From NCBI RefSeq assembly GCF_039543245.1, contig NZ_BAABJJ010000012.1, positions 124,001-188,000 of the forward strand: DNA of 64,000 bases, in the 5' to 3' direction. The stretch is from Algibacter_G agarivorans (GTDB taxonomy: Bacteria > Bacteroidota > Bacteroidia > Flavobacteriales > Flavobacteriaceae). Shown piece by piece: positions 42,609 through 51,093 of this stretch. The stretch's first letter is position 1. Each line of letters starts with the position of its first letter. Below the pieces are notes generated by a model. That model searched no databases. It saw nothing but the letters and a program-made list of their open reading frames with translations, and was not told the DNA's origin. Made by a program: the position numbers and the translations under genes.

Positions 42609-43265
42609 ATGCATACTTCCGAAGACATAATAAACAAAACCATGACATTCGTAAAAGAAAGCCTTAATGATGCAGAAGGCGGACACGATTGGTTTCACAC
42701 CCTAAGGGTGTATAATAATTCCTTGCTCATCTCTAAGAATGAATCTGTTGATACGTTTGTAGTTTCATTAGGTGCATTATTGCATGATATAGCAGATAGC
42801 AAGTTTCATAACGGTGATGAAACTGTTGGTCCTAGAATTACACGAGAGTTTTTATTCAAACTAAATGTAGATTCAATTAGTATAGAACATGTTGTAAATA
42901 TTATTGAAAACATTTCTTTTAAAGGCGGTAACGACCCTCAAAAATTCAAATCAGCAGAACTAGATGTGGTACAAGACGCAGACCGATTAGATGCTATTGG
43001 TGCTATTGGCATTGCACGTTGTTTTAATTATGGTGGCTTTAAAAACAGAGAACTTTACAATCCTGATATTAAACCCAACCTTAATATGAGCAAGGCGGAG
43101 TATAAAACATCTACCGCACCAACCATTAACCATTTTTACGAAAAACTATTGCTCTTAAAAGACAGAATGAATACTAAAACAGGGAAGCAGATTGCATTAG
43201 AAAGACATCATTACATGCAAGGATTTCTAGATCAATTTTATGCTGAATGGAAAGGTGCAAAGTGA
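42609..43265 (+). CDS. HD-domain phosphohydrolase (YedJ-like)
   Basis: The 218-residue protein has HDWFHTLRVYNNS near residue 26 and GALLHDIADSKFHNGDE near 56, with DADRLDAIGAIGIAR near 127. Together these give the His-Asp metal site of the HD superfamily. Members such as YedJ hydrolyse phosphate esters or nucleotides, and the specific substrate is unclear. It is 60 bases downstream of the TTG-start gene and may belong to the same transcript. Confidence 0.87.
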   Translation: MHTSEDIINKTMTFVKESLNDAEGGHDWFHTLRVYNNSLLISKNESVDTFVVSLGALLHDIADSKFHNGDETVGPRITREFLFKLNVDSISIEHVVNIIENISFKGGNDPQKFKSAELDVVQDADRLDAIGAIGIARCFNYGGFKNRELYNPDIKPNLNMSKAEYKTSTAPTINHFYEKLLLLKDRMNTKTGKQIALERHHYMQGFLDQFYAEWKGAK

Positions 43266-43352
43266 GGCTTATAAATGAACTTATATAATCTTATTTAATT
43301 GGCTGTAAAATGATATTATCACTCACTTTTTGTCTTTTTATAACTCCGTAAT

Positions 43353-43367
43353 CCCGATAGCTATCGG
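43353..43367. repeat. Dispersed palindrome, copy 2
   Basis: CCCGATAGCTATCGG is the same core as in the 22-bp palindrome at 13326-13347, with one arm slightly degraded. It lies in the gap between the HD protein and the 57-codon ORF. Confidence 0.55.
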
Positions 43368-43389
43368 AACTATAAATTTCAAAAAAGTC

Positions 43390-43430
43390 TTTGATTGAGC
43401 AAAAAAACCTCTATGTTTACTTCAATCAAA
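43390..43430 (-). terminator. Weak hairpin downstream of the 57-codon ORF
   Basis: TTTGATTGA and TCAATCAAA pair across a 23-base loop, with T-rich flanks on the minus strand. It may terminate the AraC/small ORF transcript. Confidence 0.35.
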
Positions 43431-43452
43431 AAAGTTTAAAACAATTCAAAAA

Positions 43453-43626
43453 TTAATTTTCTTGAGCAACCTGTAAAGCTGTAATTTTATATTCTAAAAT
43501 CCCCAGTTCTTCACCATTTTCAATAATCTGATCGGCTGTAAGATTGTTATTGCTATTTATAAAATTTAAAATTTCTTTTCTTTTTTGAAAGTAGTATTCT
43601 AGTGTTACTATAATTCTAGTGTCCAT
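43453..43626 (-). CDS. Putative 57-residue protein following AraC
   Basis: ATG 43626 lies 11 bases after the AraC stop. The frame encodes MDTRIIVTLEYYFQKRKEIL then NNNLTADQIIENGEELGI and KITALQVAQEN before TAA at 43453. It is amphipathic and helical in appearance, without a signal peptide. The tight spacing suggests translation from the AraC transcript. I do not recognise the family. Confidence 0.5.
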   Translation of the reverse strand: MDTRIIVTLEYYFQKRKEILNFINSNNNLTADQIIENGEELGILEYKITALQVAQEN

Positions 43627-43637
43627 CAACTTTAATT

Positions 43638-44513
43638 TTATTGTATAATTAGCTTTATTTCTTTTCTGTATTGCGAAGCACTTTTACCAGTAATATCATT
43701 AAACTGTTTATTAAAGTGTGAGAAATTATTAAATCCGCATTCAAAACAAACATCGGCAATACTCATTTGGCTTTCTTCCGACAATAATTTAGTAGCGTGA
43801 ACCACGCGGTATTCATTAACCACTTGTGTAAAGGTTTTTCCTGTAGCCTTTTTAAAGTACCTACAAAAGGCAGGAACGGTCATGCTTACCTTATCTGCTA
43901 TTTCATCTAACGCTATATGGTTCTGAAAATTTTCACGGACATACTTAAAGATTGCACCAATTTTAGCACTATCTTGAGCTTCTGCTTCAAAAGCAAACCC
44001 ATCAGCATTTAATAAGGTATAATCATCAGTTATTGCCAAATGATTTAAAATTTCTAAGAATTTCAAAACGCGCTTTAAGCCATCATGCTCTAAAAGTTTT
44101 TCAATTTTTAGACCTATCTTTTTTTTGGTATCAACTTTAAAACGAATTCCTTTTTTAGCACGTTCAAATAACGATACGATATTGGCCATTTCTGTAACAT
44201 CTAGAAAATCATTACCTAAAAAATTAGGCTTAAATTGTATTATCGTTTCTGTACCATTGGCCGTTAGCCTATCTGTAAATCCATTATGCGGTAAATTGGC
44301 CCCTATTAATATAAGTTGACTATTATTAAAATACGATAAGTGATTGCCAATATGTGTTTTTCCTTGCCCTTTGTTTATGTAAGCAAGTTCTAATTCTGGA
44401 TGAAAGTGCCAAAAGGCATTGTTTTTATCTGCCTTTTCTCTATGCTGCTTTACCAATATAGAACTACCAAAACTGGGGCTAAGTTTTTCTAATGTAGGTT
44501 TCTTAATAATCAT
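43638..44513 (-). CDS. AraC-family regulator, cupin type
   Basis: The 291-residue protein pairs an N-terminal cupin-like sensor (FWHFHPELELAYINKG near 34; LILIGANLPHNGF near 67) with a C-terminal AraC DNA-binding domain (LDEIADKVSMTVPAFCRYFK and IADVCFECGFNNFSHFNKQF). It is a paralogue of the AraC at 22912-23754. No sugar genes are adjacent. The divergent neighbour is the duplicated secreted protein, and a 57-codon ORF follows. Confidence 0.87.
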   Translation of the reverse strand: MIIKKPTLEKLSPSFGSSILVKQHREKADKNNAFWHFHPELELAYINKGQGKTHIGNHLSYFNNSQLILIGANLPHNGFTDRLTANGTETIIQFKPNFLGNDFLDVTEMANIVSLFERAKKGIRFKVDTKKKIGLKIEKLLEHDGLKRVLKFLEILNHLAITDDYTLLNADGFAFEAEAQDSAKIGAIFKYVRENFQNHIALDEIADKVSMTVPAFCRYFKKATGKTFTQVVNEYRVVHATKLLSEESQMSIADVCFECGFNNFSHFNKQFNDITGKSASQYRKEIKLIIQ

Positions 44514-44656
44514 TGCAAGCCATTTATGTGCAAATTTAATACTTATTATGCATACATTATATATTCAATTACCTTAATTATATGCTATATTAACTTAACA
44601 CGTCCTTAACATTCATTTAACAGATAATTTAGCATATAAATTGGTCAAAATGGATG

Positions 44657-44687
44657 TTTTATAAACTTCATTGTCACTTTACCTTTG
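44657..44687 (+). promoter_or_regulatory. Promoter of secreted paralogue 1
   Basis: TTTT (44657-44660), 19 bases, then TACCTTTG (44680-44687). The same TTTT-N19-TAnnTTTG layout occurs upstream of paralogue 2 at 45512-45542 although the spacer sequences differ. The start codon is 28 bases downstream. Confidence 0.6.
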
Positions 44688-44715
44688 TCCTGTCGAACGT
44701 TATAAAACCCAAATT

Positions 44716-45306
44716 ATGAAAAACGTATTTAAAACATCCAAAAAAATCCTATTAACGGTAGCTATGTTAACCGCAATGTTAGGTAACGCTAATGAGGCTT
44801 CTTTTACAGTTAAAGAAGGTCTCAGAAAAACAGCTTTAACTATTAGTAATGTTAAAGAGGGAAACCTATTATCTATTAAAGATAATCATGGTGTGATTTT
44901 GTATAAAGAATTAATCCAAAATACTGGAACTTATAGAAAAGGCTTTGATTTAACCACATTACCTGATGGTGGTTATTTCTTTGAAATTGACAAAGACTTA
45001 GAAGTTGAAACCATTCCGTTTAGCGTTAAGGCTAAAGAAGTTGTTTTTAACAAGGACGAAGGCGTAACTATTTTTAAACCTTATGTTAGACAAAAAGAAG
45101 ATTTTGTATACATCACAAAACTTAATACAAATCTTGAAACAGTAAAAATCAATATTTACGAAAATTATAATGGCGATTTTCAATTGATCCATTCAAACAA
45201 AATTGAAAATACCAAAATAATCAATAAAATATATAAATTAAAAAAAGGAAGTTATAAAATAGTTTTAAACTCTGATAACAAAGAGTACACGACATTCATT
45301 AATTAG
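44716..45306 (+). CDS. Secreted beta-sandwich protein, tandem paralogue 1
   Basis: From ATG 44716 the protein has 196 residues with a signal peptide (MKNVFKTSKKILLTVAMLTA). Two similar beta-rich halves follow. The first contains LLSIKDNHGVILYKELI and GFDLTTLPDGGYFFEID, resembling small beta-sandwich modules such as DUF3244 or T9SS sorting domains. The second contains VKINIYENYNGDFQLIH and LKKGSYKIVLNSD. It is nearly identical to the next gene from about residue 40 onward. I know no function; the periplasm or cell surface is likely. Confidence 0.7.
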   Translation: MKNVFKTSKKILLTVAMLTAMLGNANEASFTVKEGLRKTALTISNVKEGNLLSIKDNHGVILYKELIQNTGTYRKGFDLTTLPDGGYFFEIDKDLEVETIPFSVKAKEVVFNKDEGVTIFKPYVRQKEDFVYITKLNTNLETVKINIYENYNGDFQLIHSNKIENTKIINKIYKLKKGSYKIVLNSDNKEYTTFIN

Positions 45307-45337
45307 TTTAATGTCTTATTTAGTTTAGTTTAGTTGT

Positions 45338-45365
45338 AAGTGGGCTGTGGTGGCCCACTTTTTTT
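45338..45365 (+). terminator. Terminator of paralogue 1
   Basis: AAGTGGGC and GCCCACTT enclose TGTGGTG, followed by T residues. The identical hairpin follows paralogue 2. Confidence 0.85.
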
Positions 45366-45511
45366 GTGCAATATTTTCTAGTCTCATGCTGTTCATAAAA
45401 AATTAATTTCCTTTAACAAGCCTACTTAGGCTTATATTATGTGTTTTATTTTACCATAAATAGATGTGAAATTAACAGATAATTTAACACATAAATACAT
45501 CAATTTCAGTG

Positions 45512-45542
45512 TTTTACACAAATTAATACTATTCTATATTTG
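45512..45542 (+). promoter_or_regulatory. Promoter of secreted paralogue 2
   Basis: TTTT (45512-45515), 19 bases, then TATATTTG (45535-45542), matching the -7 consensus fully. The start codon follows 28 bases later, exactly as for paralogue 1. Confidence 0.6.
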
Positions 45543-45570
45543 TAGTGTTAAACGTTAAAAAAAACAAATT

Positions 45571-46164
45571 ATGAAAAACGTAATTAAACACTCAAAAAAA
45601 GGAATCTTAATAGTAACACTGTTTGCTACCTCATTAAGTTTCGCTAATGAAGCATCATTTTATAAAATTAAAAATGATGCTAAAAGTACCTCGCTCTCTT
45701 TAAGTAATGTAAAGGAAGGAAACCTATTATCCATTAAAGATAATAATGGTGTGATTTTATATAAAGAATTAATCCAAAATACTGGAACTTATAGAAAAGG
45801 TTTTGATTTAACCACATTACCAGATGGTGGTTATTTCTTTGAAATCGACAAAGACTTAGAAATTGAAACCATTCCGTTTACCGTTAAGGCAAATGAAGTT
45901 GTTTTTAATAAGGAGGAAGCCGTAACAATCTTTAAACCTTATGTTAGACAAAAAGAAGATTTTGTATACATCACAAAACTTAATACAAATCTGAAAACAG
46001 TAAAAATCCATATTTACGGTAATTATAATGGTGATTTTCAATTGGTCCATTCAGACAAAATTAAAAACACCAAAATAATCAATAAAATATATAAATTTAA
46101 AAAAGGAAGTTATAAAATAGTTTTAAACTCTGACAACAAAGAGTACACGACATTCATTAATTAG
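45571..46164 (+). CDS. Secreted beta-sandwich protein, tandem paralogue 2
   Basis: The 197-residue protein shares signal peptide design (MKNVIKHSKKGILIVTLFAT) and the whole mature region with paralogue 1. The N-terminal 40 residues have diverged (KIKNDAKSTSLSLSNVKEG), while the rest differs at only a few positions. Examples are GYFFEIDKDLEIETIPFTV and IYGNYNGDFQLVHSDKIKN. The gene has its own promoter and terminator, so the duplication carried a complete transcription unit. Function is unknown. Confidence 0.7.
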   Translation: MKNVIKHSKKGILIVTLFATSLSFANEASFYKIKNDAKSTSLSLSNVKEGNLLSIKDNNGVILYKELIQNTGTYRKGFDLTTLPDGGYFFEIDKDLEIETIPFTVKANEVVFNKEEAVTIFKPYVRQKEDFVYITKLNTNLKTVKIHIYGNYNGDFQLVHSDKIKNTKIINKIYKFKKGSYKIVLNSDNKEYTTFIN

Positions 46165-46195
46165 TTTAATCTCTTATTTAGTTTAGTTTAAATGT

Positions 46196-46223
46196 AAGTG
46201 GGCTGTGGTGGCCCACTTTTTTT
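46196..46223 (+). terminator. Terminator of paralogue 2
   Basis: AAGTGGGC-TGTGGTG-GCCCACTT with T tract, identical to the hairpin at 45338-45365. Confidence 0.85.
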
Positions 46224-46295
46224 ATTTTCTTTTTATAGGGAATCTCAGTTTTCAACTGAACTTCGATTTCTAATATCGATAAATTAGTCTTCATT

Positions 46296-47369
46296 TTAAA
46301 ACAATTTTAATTGCCCGTCTTTAAATTGTTCATGCAAATCACAGTTTAACTTTGGCATCTTTTTATCTTTAAAATACTTTTGCCTTGCCAGCTTTACAAG
46401 CGTGTTGATTTGTTCTGCAATTTTACCCTCCCCTCGCATTCTTGTTCCGTAACGTGAATCGTTTAAAGTTCCGCCATGACAGCTTTCTATTTGATGCAAC
46501 ACTTTATCTGCTCTATCCGGCATGGTTTTTTTTATCCAATCGGTAAATATTTCGCCAATAGCGCCATTAAGTCTTACAATAGTATGCCCAATTGATACGG
46601 CTCCATGTTCTGAAGCCAATTTTGCCAAAGACAGAATTTCATGACTATTTATAGACGGAATAATTGGTGCCAACATCACATTAACAGGAATTCCGTTATC
46701 ACTTAATATTTTAACCGTTTCTAAGCGCTTTTTTATAGTTGCCGTTCTAGGTTCTAAAATATGTCTGGTAGATTCTGATAATGACGTGATGGAAACATTA
46801 ACACCAATTAAACTGTCTTTTGCCAATGCTTTTAAAAGTTCTAAATCACGTAGAATTAAGGCGTTTTTTGTTATTATAGCCACAGGATGTTTGTATTTCA
46901 AAAACACTTCCAAACATTGTCTTGTAATTTCAAATTGCTTTTCGGCAGGTTGGTAGCAGTCGGTATTGCCAGACATAACAATAGGATGCGCTTTCCAGCT
47001 TTTCTTTATTAATTGAGCTTCTAGAAGTTTTGGCGCGTCCTTTTTTACCAAAATGCGACGTTCAAAATCTAAGCCAGCGCCATAACCCCAGAACTCATGT
47101 GAGTTTCGAGCATAACAATAAATACATCCATGCTCGCAACCTTGATAGGAGTTCATAGAATACATCATCCCAACATCTGGGCTGGTCATTTTATTTACTA
47201 TGGTTTTAGGAAAAACAGGTAGGTATACTGTTTTGTTTTTATCAGCTTGCTCACCTTCTTTATGGCAAAATTCTAAGAAATCGTCACGCATTTCATGACT
47301 TAGCTCAAAAAAACGATTGTGTACATTACGCTGTGCGCCACGTCCTTTTATGGCAGATTTTGGATTCAT
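46296..47369 (-). CDS. PA0069-family radical SAM protein
   Basis: The 357-residue protein has the radical SAM cluster motif in YQGCEHGCIYCYARNSHEFW near residue 77 (CxxxCxxC). PA0069/Rv2578c-type flanks are present: KGRGAQRNVHNRFF at the N-terminus and MSGNTDCYQPAEKQFEITRQ near 115. The family has no proven substrate. The Cys motif should bind a 4Fe-4S cluster that cleaves S-adenosylmethionine. It is monocistronic and convergent with the tandem secreted genes. Confidence 0.9.
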   Translation of the reverse strand: MNPKSAIKGRGAQRNVHNRFFELSHEMRDDFLEFCHKEGEQADKNKTVYLPVFPKTIVNKMTSPDVGMMYSMNSYQGCEHGCIYCYARNSHEFWGYGAGLDFERRILVKKDAPKLLEAQLIKKSWKAHPIVMSGNTDCYQPAEKQFEITRQCLEVFLKYKHPVAIITKNALILRDLELLKALAKDSLIGVNVSITSLSESTRHILEPRTATIKKRLETVKILSDNGIPVNVMLAPIIPSINSHEILSLAKLASEHGAVSIGHTIVRLNGAIGEIFTDWIKKTMPDRADKVLHQIESCHGGTLNDSRYGTRMRGEGKIAEQINTLVKLARQKYFKDKKMPKLNCDLHEQFKDGQLKLF

Positions 47370-47692
47370 TATAGTAAAATTAACGGTTAGGCATGCTTTA
47401 AGCAGCTCTTTAAAATTACTTATAATTTATACTAAAAACTGTTAAAGGAGAAATGGGTTATTAACAAAAACTGGCATTCTTTATACTTGACTTACCAAAA
47501 AATTTAAGCTAACTTATTTTAAAATAGGCTTTTATACATTAAAGACTCATTATAAAAATACACTGAACTATTTATTTTCTGCTTTTCACATTGAAAATCG
47601 TTCATTAAAAAACATATGTTATAGAAAAAAAACCAATGCTTCAATCTTCATTTTTTTTAATCTTCTATTTTTGTTATAAAACCTAAAGTACT
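47370..47692. other. Intergenic region upstream of the beta-helix gene
   Basis: No coding frame or stable hairpin is evident in these 323 AT-rich bases. The only signal I support is TATTTTTG at 47666-47673, a full match to the -7 consensus, 19 bases before the ATG at 47693. Confidence 0.45.
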
Positions 47693-50287
47693 ATGAAAAA
47701 AACCACACAACTTCTCATTTATCTTCTTTTTTTAATTTCATTTAATTCATTTCTTACGGCACAAAATGTTTATGTTGCAACAAATGGAGATGATGTAACA
47801 GGAGATGGCTCCAACGGGAGTCCTTACAAAACTTTTAATAAAGCCGTTTCTGTAATGTCGGCAGGAAACGTATGTATCATCAAAGGTGGTGTCTATGAAG
47901 AAGCGTTAATAATTAACAAAAATGGAACTAACGGTAATCTACTAACTTTCAAAGCTGCCGATGGTGAAGATGTCGAAATCAGAGCTACCACAGCAGTAAG
48001 TGGTTGGCAACTGCATAGTGGAAATATCTACAAAGCTAATGTAACCATGGGTATTGAAAGTAGGTTCCGTGCTGTTTACCATAATAATGAATATATGGAT
48101 TTAGCCCGATGGCCTAATAATACAGATAATAATCGCTGGACAGTTGATTGTGCTCCTGTTACAGGAGGTGATGGCTCTCATTTTCTTGCCAATAACATTC
48201 CAAATATAAATTGGACTGGTGGCATGGTTTATTATCTTGGAGCACACTCTGGAACTAGTTGGACACGAACTATCTTAGGAAGCACAACTTCTAGAATTGA
48301 TTTTACAACAGTCAATATTAATAGTTGGCCTTTTACACCTCATAACCCAACAGTTTGGAGGGATTACCCCGGGAATGAAAGAGGGCAGTTATACCTTTTC
48401 AATAAGCTGGAAGCTCTAGACCATGCTCGTGAATGGTATTATGATGGTGGCACAAAGACACTTTATCTTCAAACAGCTAATGGCGCCATGCCTGCAGATG
48501 GTACTGTTGAATATGCAAGAACTAAATATGCAGCACAATTACAAGGAGATTATATTAAACTTGAAGGTTTAAACTTTTTCGGAGGTAGTGTTAGGATCGA
48601 TAATAATGCAGATAACAACCAAATTATTAATTGTAAAATAATTCACGGTAGTGAAGGACATGATGATTTGGCTAATTCATCCGCTCAGGTTGGAGAGGCA
48701 GCTCTTGATGTTCTTGGAGATAACACCTTAATAAAAGGTTGTACCATTGACCATAGTTCGGTAAGTGGTATAAATATAGCTGGTTGGGCAGCCTCAAATT
48801 GTACTGTTGAAGGAAACTATATAAGCAATACAGACTACCTAGGAATTCATGCATCACCAATAAGAACTAGTGCTAACAACATGAAAATACTAAAAAACAC
48901 TATTGTTAATGCTGGAAGAGATGGCATGTATGTTGCGGGCGCTAACTGTGAAACAGCCTATAACGATGTGTCTGGGTCTCAACAAATAAATAGTGACTCT
49001 GGTGTATTTTATACGGTTGGAAATACCTCTTTAAAAAATTGTGAAATACACCACAATTGGTTTCATGATGCTACCGCGCCATCATATTCGTATGGTACTG
49101 GAGGTTCTGCTAAAGCTGCGGGTATCTATTTAGATAACGACAGTAAGGGCTACGTGGTACACCATAATGTGATTTGGAATGTATCTTGGACTGGCTACCA
49201 AGTAAACTGGAACAATACTAATTTAGATTTTTTCCATAATACCATTTGGAATACTGGTGGAGCCATGGGATCCTGGGTTAATGGTCGTGAACAAAAGGAT
49301 AATAAAGTTTATAATAATTTTGCAAGTGATGGCGATTGGTTTGCTGGCAATGGTCCAAGCGAATTTGATATAAAAGACAATGTGATTTCTAGCACCTCTC
49401 CTTTTGAAAATGCCGACGGTCAAAATTTTATGCCAAAATCTGGTAGTGCTGTTATTGATAAAGCACAAGTCATTTCAGGATTTACAAAACCTTTTAAAGG
49501 AGCTGCTCCAGATATTGGCGCTTATGAACTTGGAGGCACACGATGGACAGCAGGTGTTAATGCTATTGAAGATACAGGTGAAGGAGAAAAACTTGTGATT
49601 TCTGATATTCAGTTCACTATTGCTGCTGCTTCTGAGACTTGCCCAAATAAAGACAATGGTAAAATTAGTATATCTGCAGGTTTTGTAGAAGACTATGTTG
49701 CAACTTTTAATGGTTCCAATACAGATTTCACACAAACATTAGACATTGAAAACATTGTTCCTGGGACTTATGATTTATGTATTTCCATTAAAGGTGATAG
49801 CGAAAGTAAATGTTTTAGTGTGGTGATTAAAGAATCACCTGCAATAACCAGTAAATCTAATTTGGGTGTCAATAAATTATCCGTAGCCATAGAAACGGGC
49901 ACAGCACCTTTTACTGTTACTGTAAATAATGAAGTTGTTCAAGAAACTTCAAGTACTTCATTTGATGTTGCTGTAGATCATGGTGATATTGTAAAAGTTA
50001 AATCAAGTAAAGATTGCGAAGGTGTAATTGTTGAAAATATCGACTTTTTTGGAAATATTCAACCCTACCCTAACCCTACAACTGGAGACTTTCAGTTTTT
50101 ACTCCCAATAACTAACGGGCAGGTTGCTATCGAGATTTACAACATTCAGTCGCAGTTGGTTTCTTCAAAAATATATCAAATTAATTCTGGAATAGTTGAC
50201 CTTAGCTTAAACAATAGACCATCAGGAATCTACTTTGCAAAAATTATAGCAAACAAACCAATCAATGTTAAAATTATAAAAAAATAA
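47693..50287 (+). CDS. T9SS-exported right-handed beta-helix protein
   Basis: The 864-residue protein has a signal peptide (FLISFNSFLTAQ end near 24). An N-terminal strand-rich segment with GSPYKTFNKAVSVMSAGNV and IIKGGVYEEALIINKNGTNG is typical of DUF1565-like beta-helix starts. A parallel beta-helix (about 280-570) follows, with repeated N-asparagine turns such as GYVVHHNVIWNVSW and LDFFHNTIWNTGG. A spacer and a T9SS sorting domain (PYPNPTTGDFQFLLPI near 790) end it. It resembles polysaccharide lyases and other carbohydrate-active enzymes, but I cannot assign a family. It is followed after 4 bases by a lipoprotein gene. Confidence 0.85.
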   Translation: MKKTTQLLIYLLFLISFNSFLTAQNVYVATNGDDVTGDGSNGSPYKTFNKAVSVMSAGNVCIIKGGVYEEALIINKNGTNGNLLTFKAADGEDVEIRATTAVSGWQLHSGNIYKANVTMGIESRFRAVYHNNEYMDLARWPNNTDNNRWTVDCAPVTGGDGSHFLANNIPNINWTGGMVYYLGAHSGTSWTRTILGSTTSRIDFTTVNINSWPFTPHNPTVWRDYPGNERGQLYLFNKLEALDHAREWYYDGGTKTLYLQTANGAMPADGTVEYARTKYAAQLQGDYIKLEGLNFFGGSVRIDNNADNNQIINCKIIHGSEGHDDLANSSAQVGEAALDVLGDNTLIKGCTIDHSSVSGINIAGWAASNCTVEGNYISNTDYLGIHASPIRTSANNMKILKNTIVNAGRDGMYVAGANCETAYNDVSGSQQINSDSGVFYTVGNTSLKNCEIHHNWFHDATAPSYSYGTGGSAKAAGIYLDNDSKGYVVHHNVIWNVSWTGYQVNWNNTNLDFFHNTIWNTGGAMGSWVNGREQKDNKVYNNFASDGDWFAGNGPSEFDIKDNVISSTSPFENADGQNFMPKSGSAVIDKAQVISGFTKPFKGAAPDIGAYELGGTRWTAGVNAIEDTGEGEKLVISDIQFTIAAASETCPNKDNGKISISAGFVEDYVATFNGSNTDFTQTLDIENIVPGTYDLCISIKGDSESKCFSVVIKESPAITSKSNLGVNKLSVAIETGTAPFTVTVNNEVVQETSSTSFDVAVDHGDIVKVKSSKDCEGVIVENIDFFGNIQPYPNPTTGDFQFLLPITNGQVAIEIYNIQSQLVSSKIYQINSGIVDLSLNNRPSGIYFAKIIANKPINVKIIKK

Positions 50288-50291
50288 AAAT

Positions 50292-50990
50292 ATGAAAAAT
50301 ATAAAATTATTATTAGTACTTGTCATTATTATGGCATCTTGTTCTAGCGGTGGTGGTGATGACACACCTCCCATCGAAGAAAACAAAGCTCCGGGAAAAG
50401 TAGCTTCGTTAACGTATCCAACTAATAACCTTTTGTGTATTTCAAACACACTTTTATTTGAATGGGCTGATGCTATAGATCCTAATGGAGATCAAATAAC
50501 CTATCTGCTTGAAATTTCTAAAAACAATCAATTTTCTAGTATTGAAGAGTCAATTACCTCCACAAATAATAATTCAAAACCTGTTACTTTAGAGAAAGGT
50601 ATTGCTTATTATTGGCGTGTTAAAGCTACAGACAGTAAAGGTTTGTCAAGCGATTATTCTACCGTATTTCAATTTTATACAGAGGGTGTAGCAGAAGTAA
50701 ATCATTTACCTTTTGCACCAAACTTAACTGCTCCAACTAATAACGGGGCTGTTTCTGGCGCGACTACCAATTTACAATGGAATGCCAGTGATGTTGATAA
50801 CGACCCATTAACTTATGATGTGTATTTTGACACTGCTAATCCGCCAACAACTAAGGTTGGTGATAACCAAAGTACAAAATCTTTAACAGTAAACATAAAC
50901 GCTGCAACAACATACTATTGGAAAGTAGTAGCCAAAGATGATAAAGGTGGACAAGCCTTAGGACAAGTTTGGAACTTTAGTGTGAACTAA
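50292..50990 (+). CDS. Surface lipoprotein with two fibronectin III-like repeats
   Basis: The 232-residue protein has a lipoprotein signal (LVLVIIMASCSSGGGDD, Cys17) followed by an acidic stretch. Two similar beta-sandwich repeats follow: residues about 38-137 (LLFEWADAIDPNGDQITYLL, AYYWRVKATDSKG) and about 145-232 (NLQWNASDVDNDPLTYDVYF, TYYWKVVAKDDKG). It starts 4 bases after the beta-helix gene and probably works with it at the outer membrane, for example in carbohydrate binding. No catalytic motif is seen. Confidence 0.8.
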   Translation: MKNIKLLLVLVIIMASCSSGGGDDTPPIEENKAPGKVASLTYPTNNLLCISNTLLFEWADAIDPNGDQITYLLEISKNNQFSSIEESITSTNNNSKPVTLEKGIAYYWRVKATDSKGLSSDYSTVFQFYTEGVAEVNHLPFAPNLTAPTNNGAVSGATTNLQWNASDVDNDPLTYDVYFDTANPPTTKVGDNQSTKSLTVNINAATTYYWKVVAKDDKGGQALGQVWNFSVN

Positions 50991-51012
50991 ATATATAACA
51001 GCAATATTTTTT

Positions 51013-51044
51013 AAACGACTGGAGTTAAACTTCAGTCGTTTTTT
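51013..51044 (+). terminator. Terminator of the beta-helix/lipoprotein operon
   Basis: AAACGACTG and CAGTCGTTT pair, with additional pairing inside, followed by T residues. It lies 22 bases after the lipoprotein stop. Confidence 0.8.
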
Positions 51045-51093
51045 ATTACGAACACATAAGCATGAAGACCATTAGATGATATATAATACCAAT

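Larger units (their letters stand above)
44620..46223 (+). repeat. Tandem duplication of a whole transcription unit
   Basis: Unit 1 starts at ACAGATAATTTAGCATATAAAT (44620; ACAGATAATTT shared) and ends at the terminator at 45365. Unit 2 starts at the same ACAGATAATTT at 45475 and ends at 46223. The units are offset by about 855 bases. The 3' two thirds of the genes and the terminators are far more alike than the promoters and signal peptides. Confidence 0.8.
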
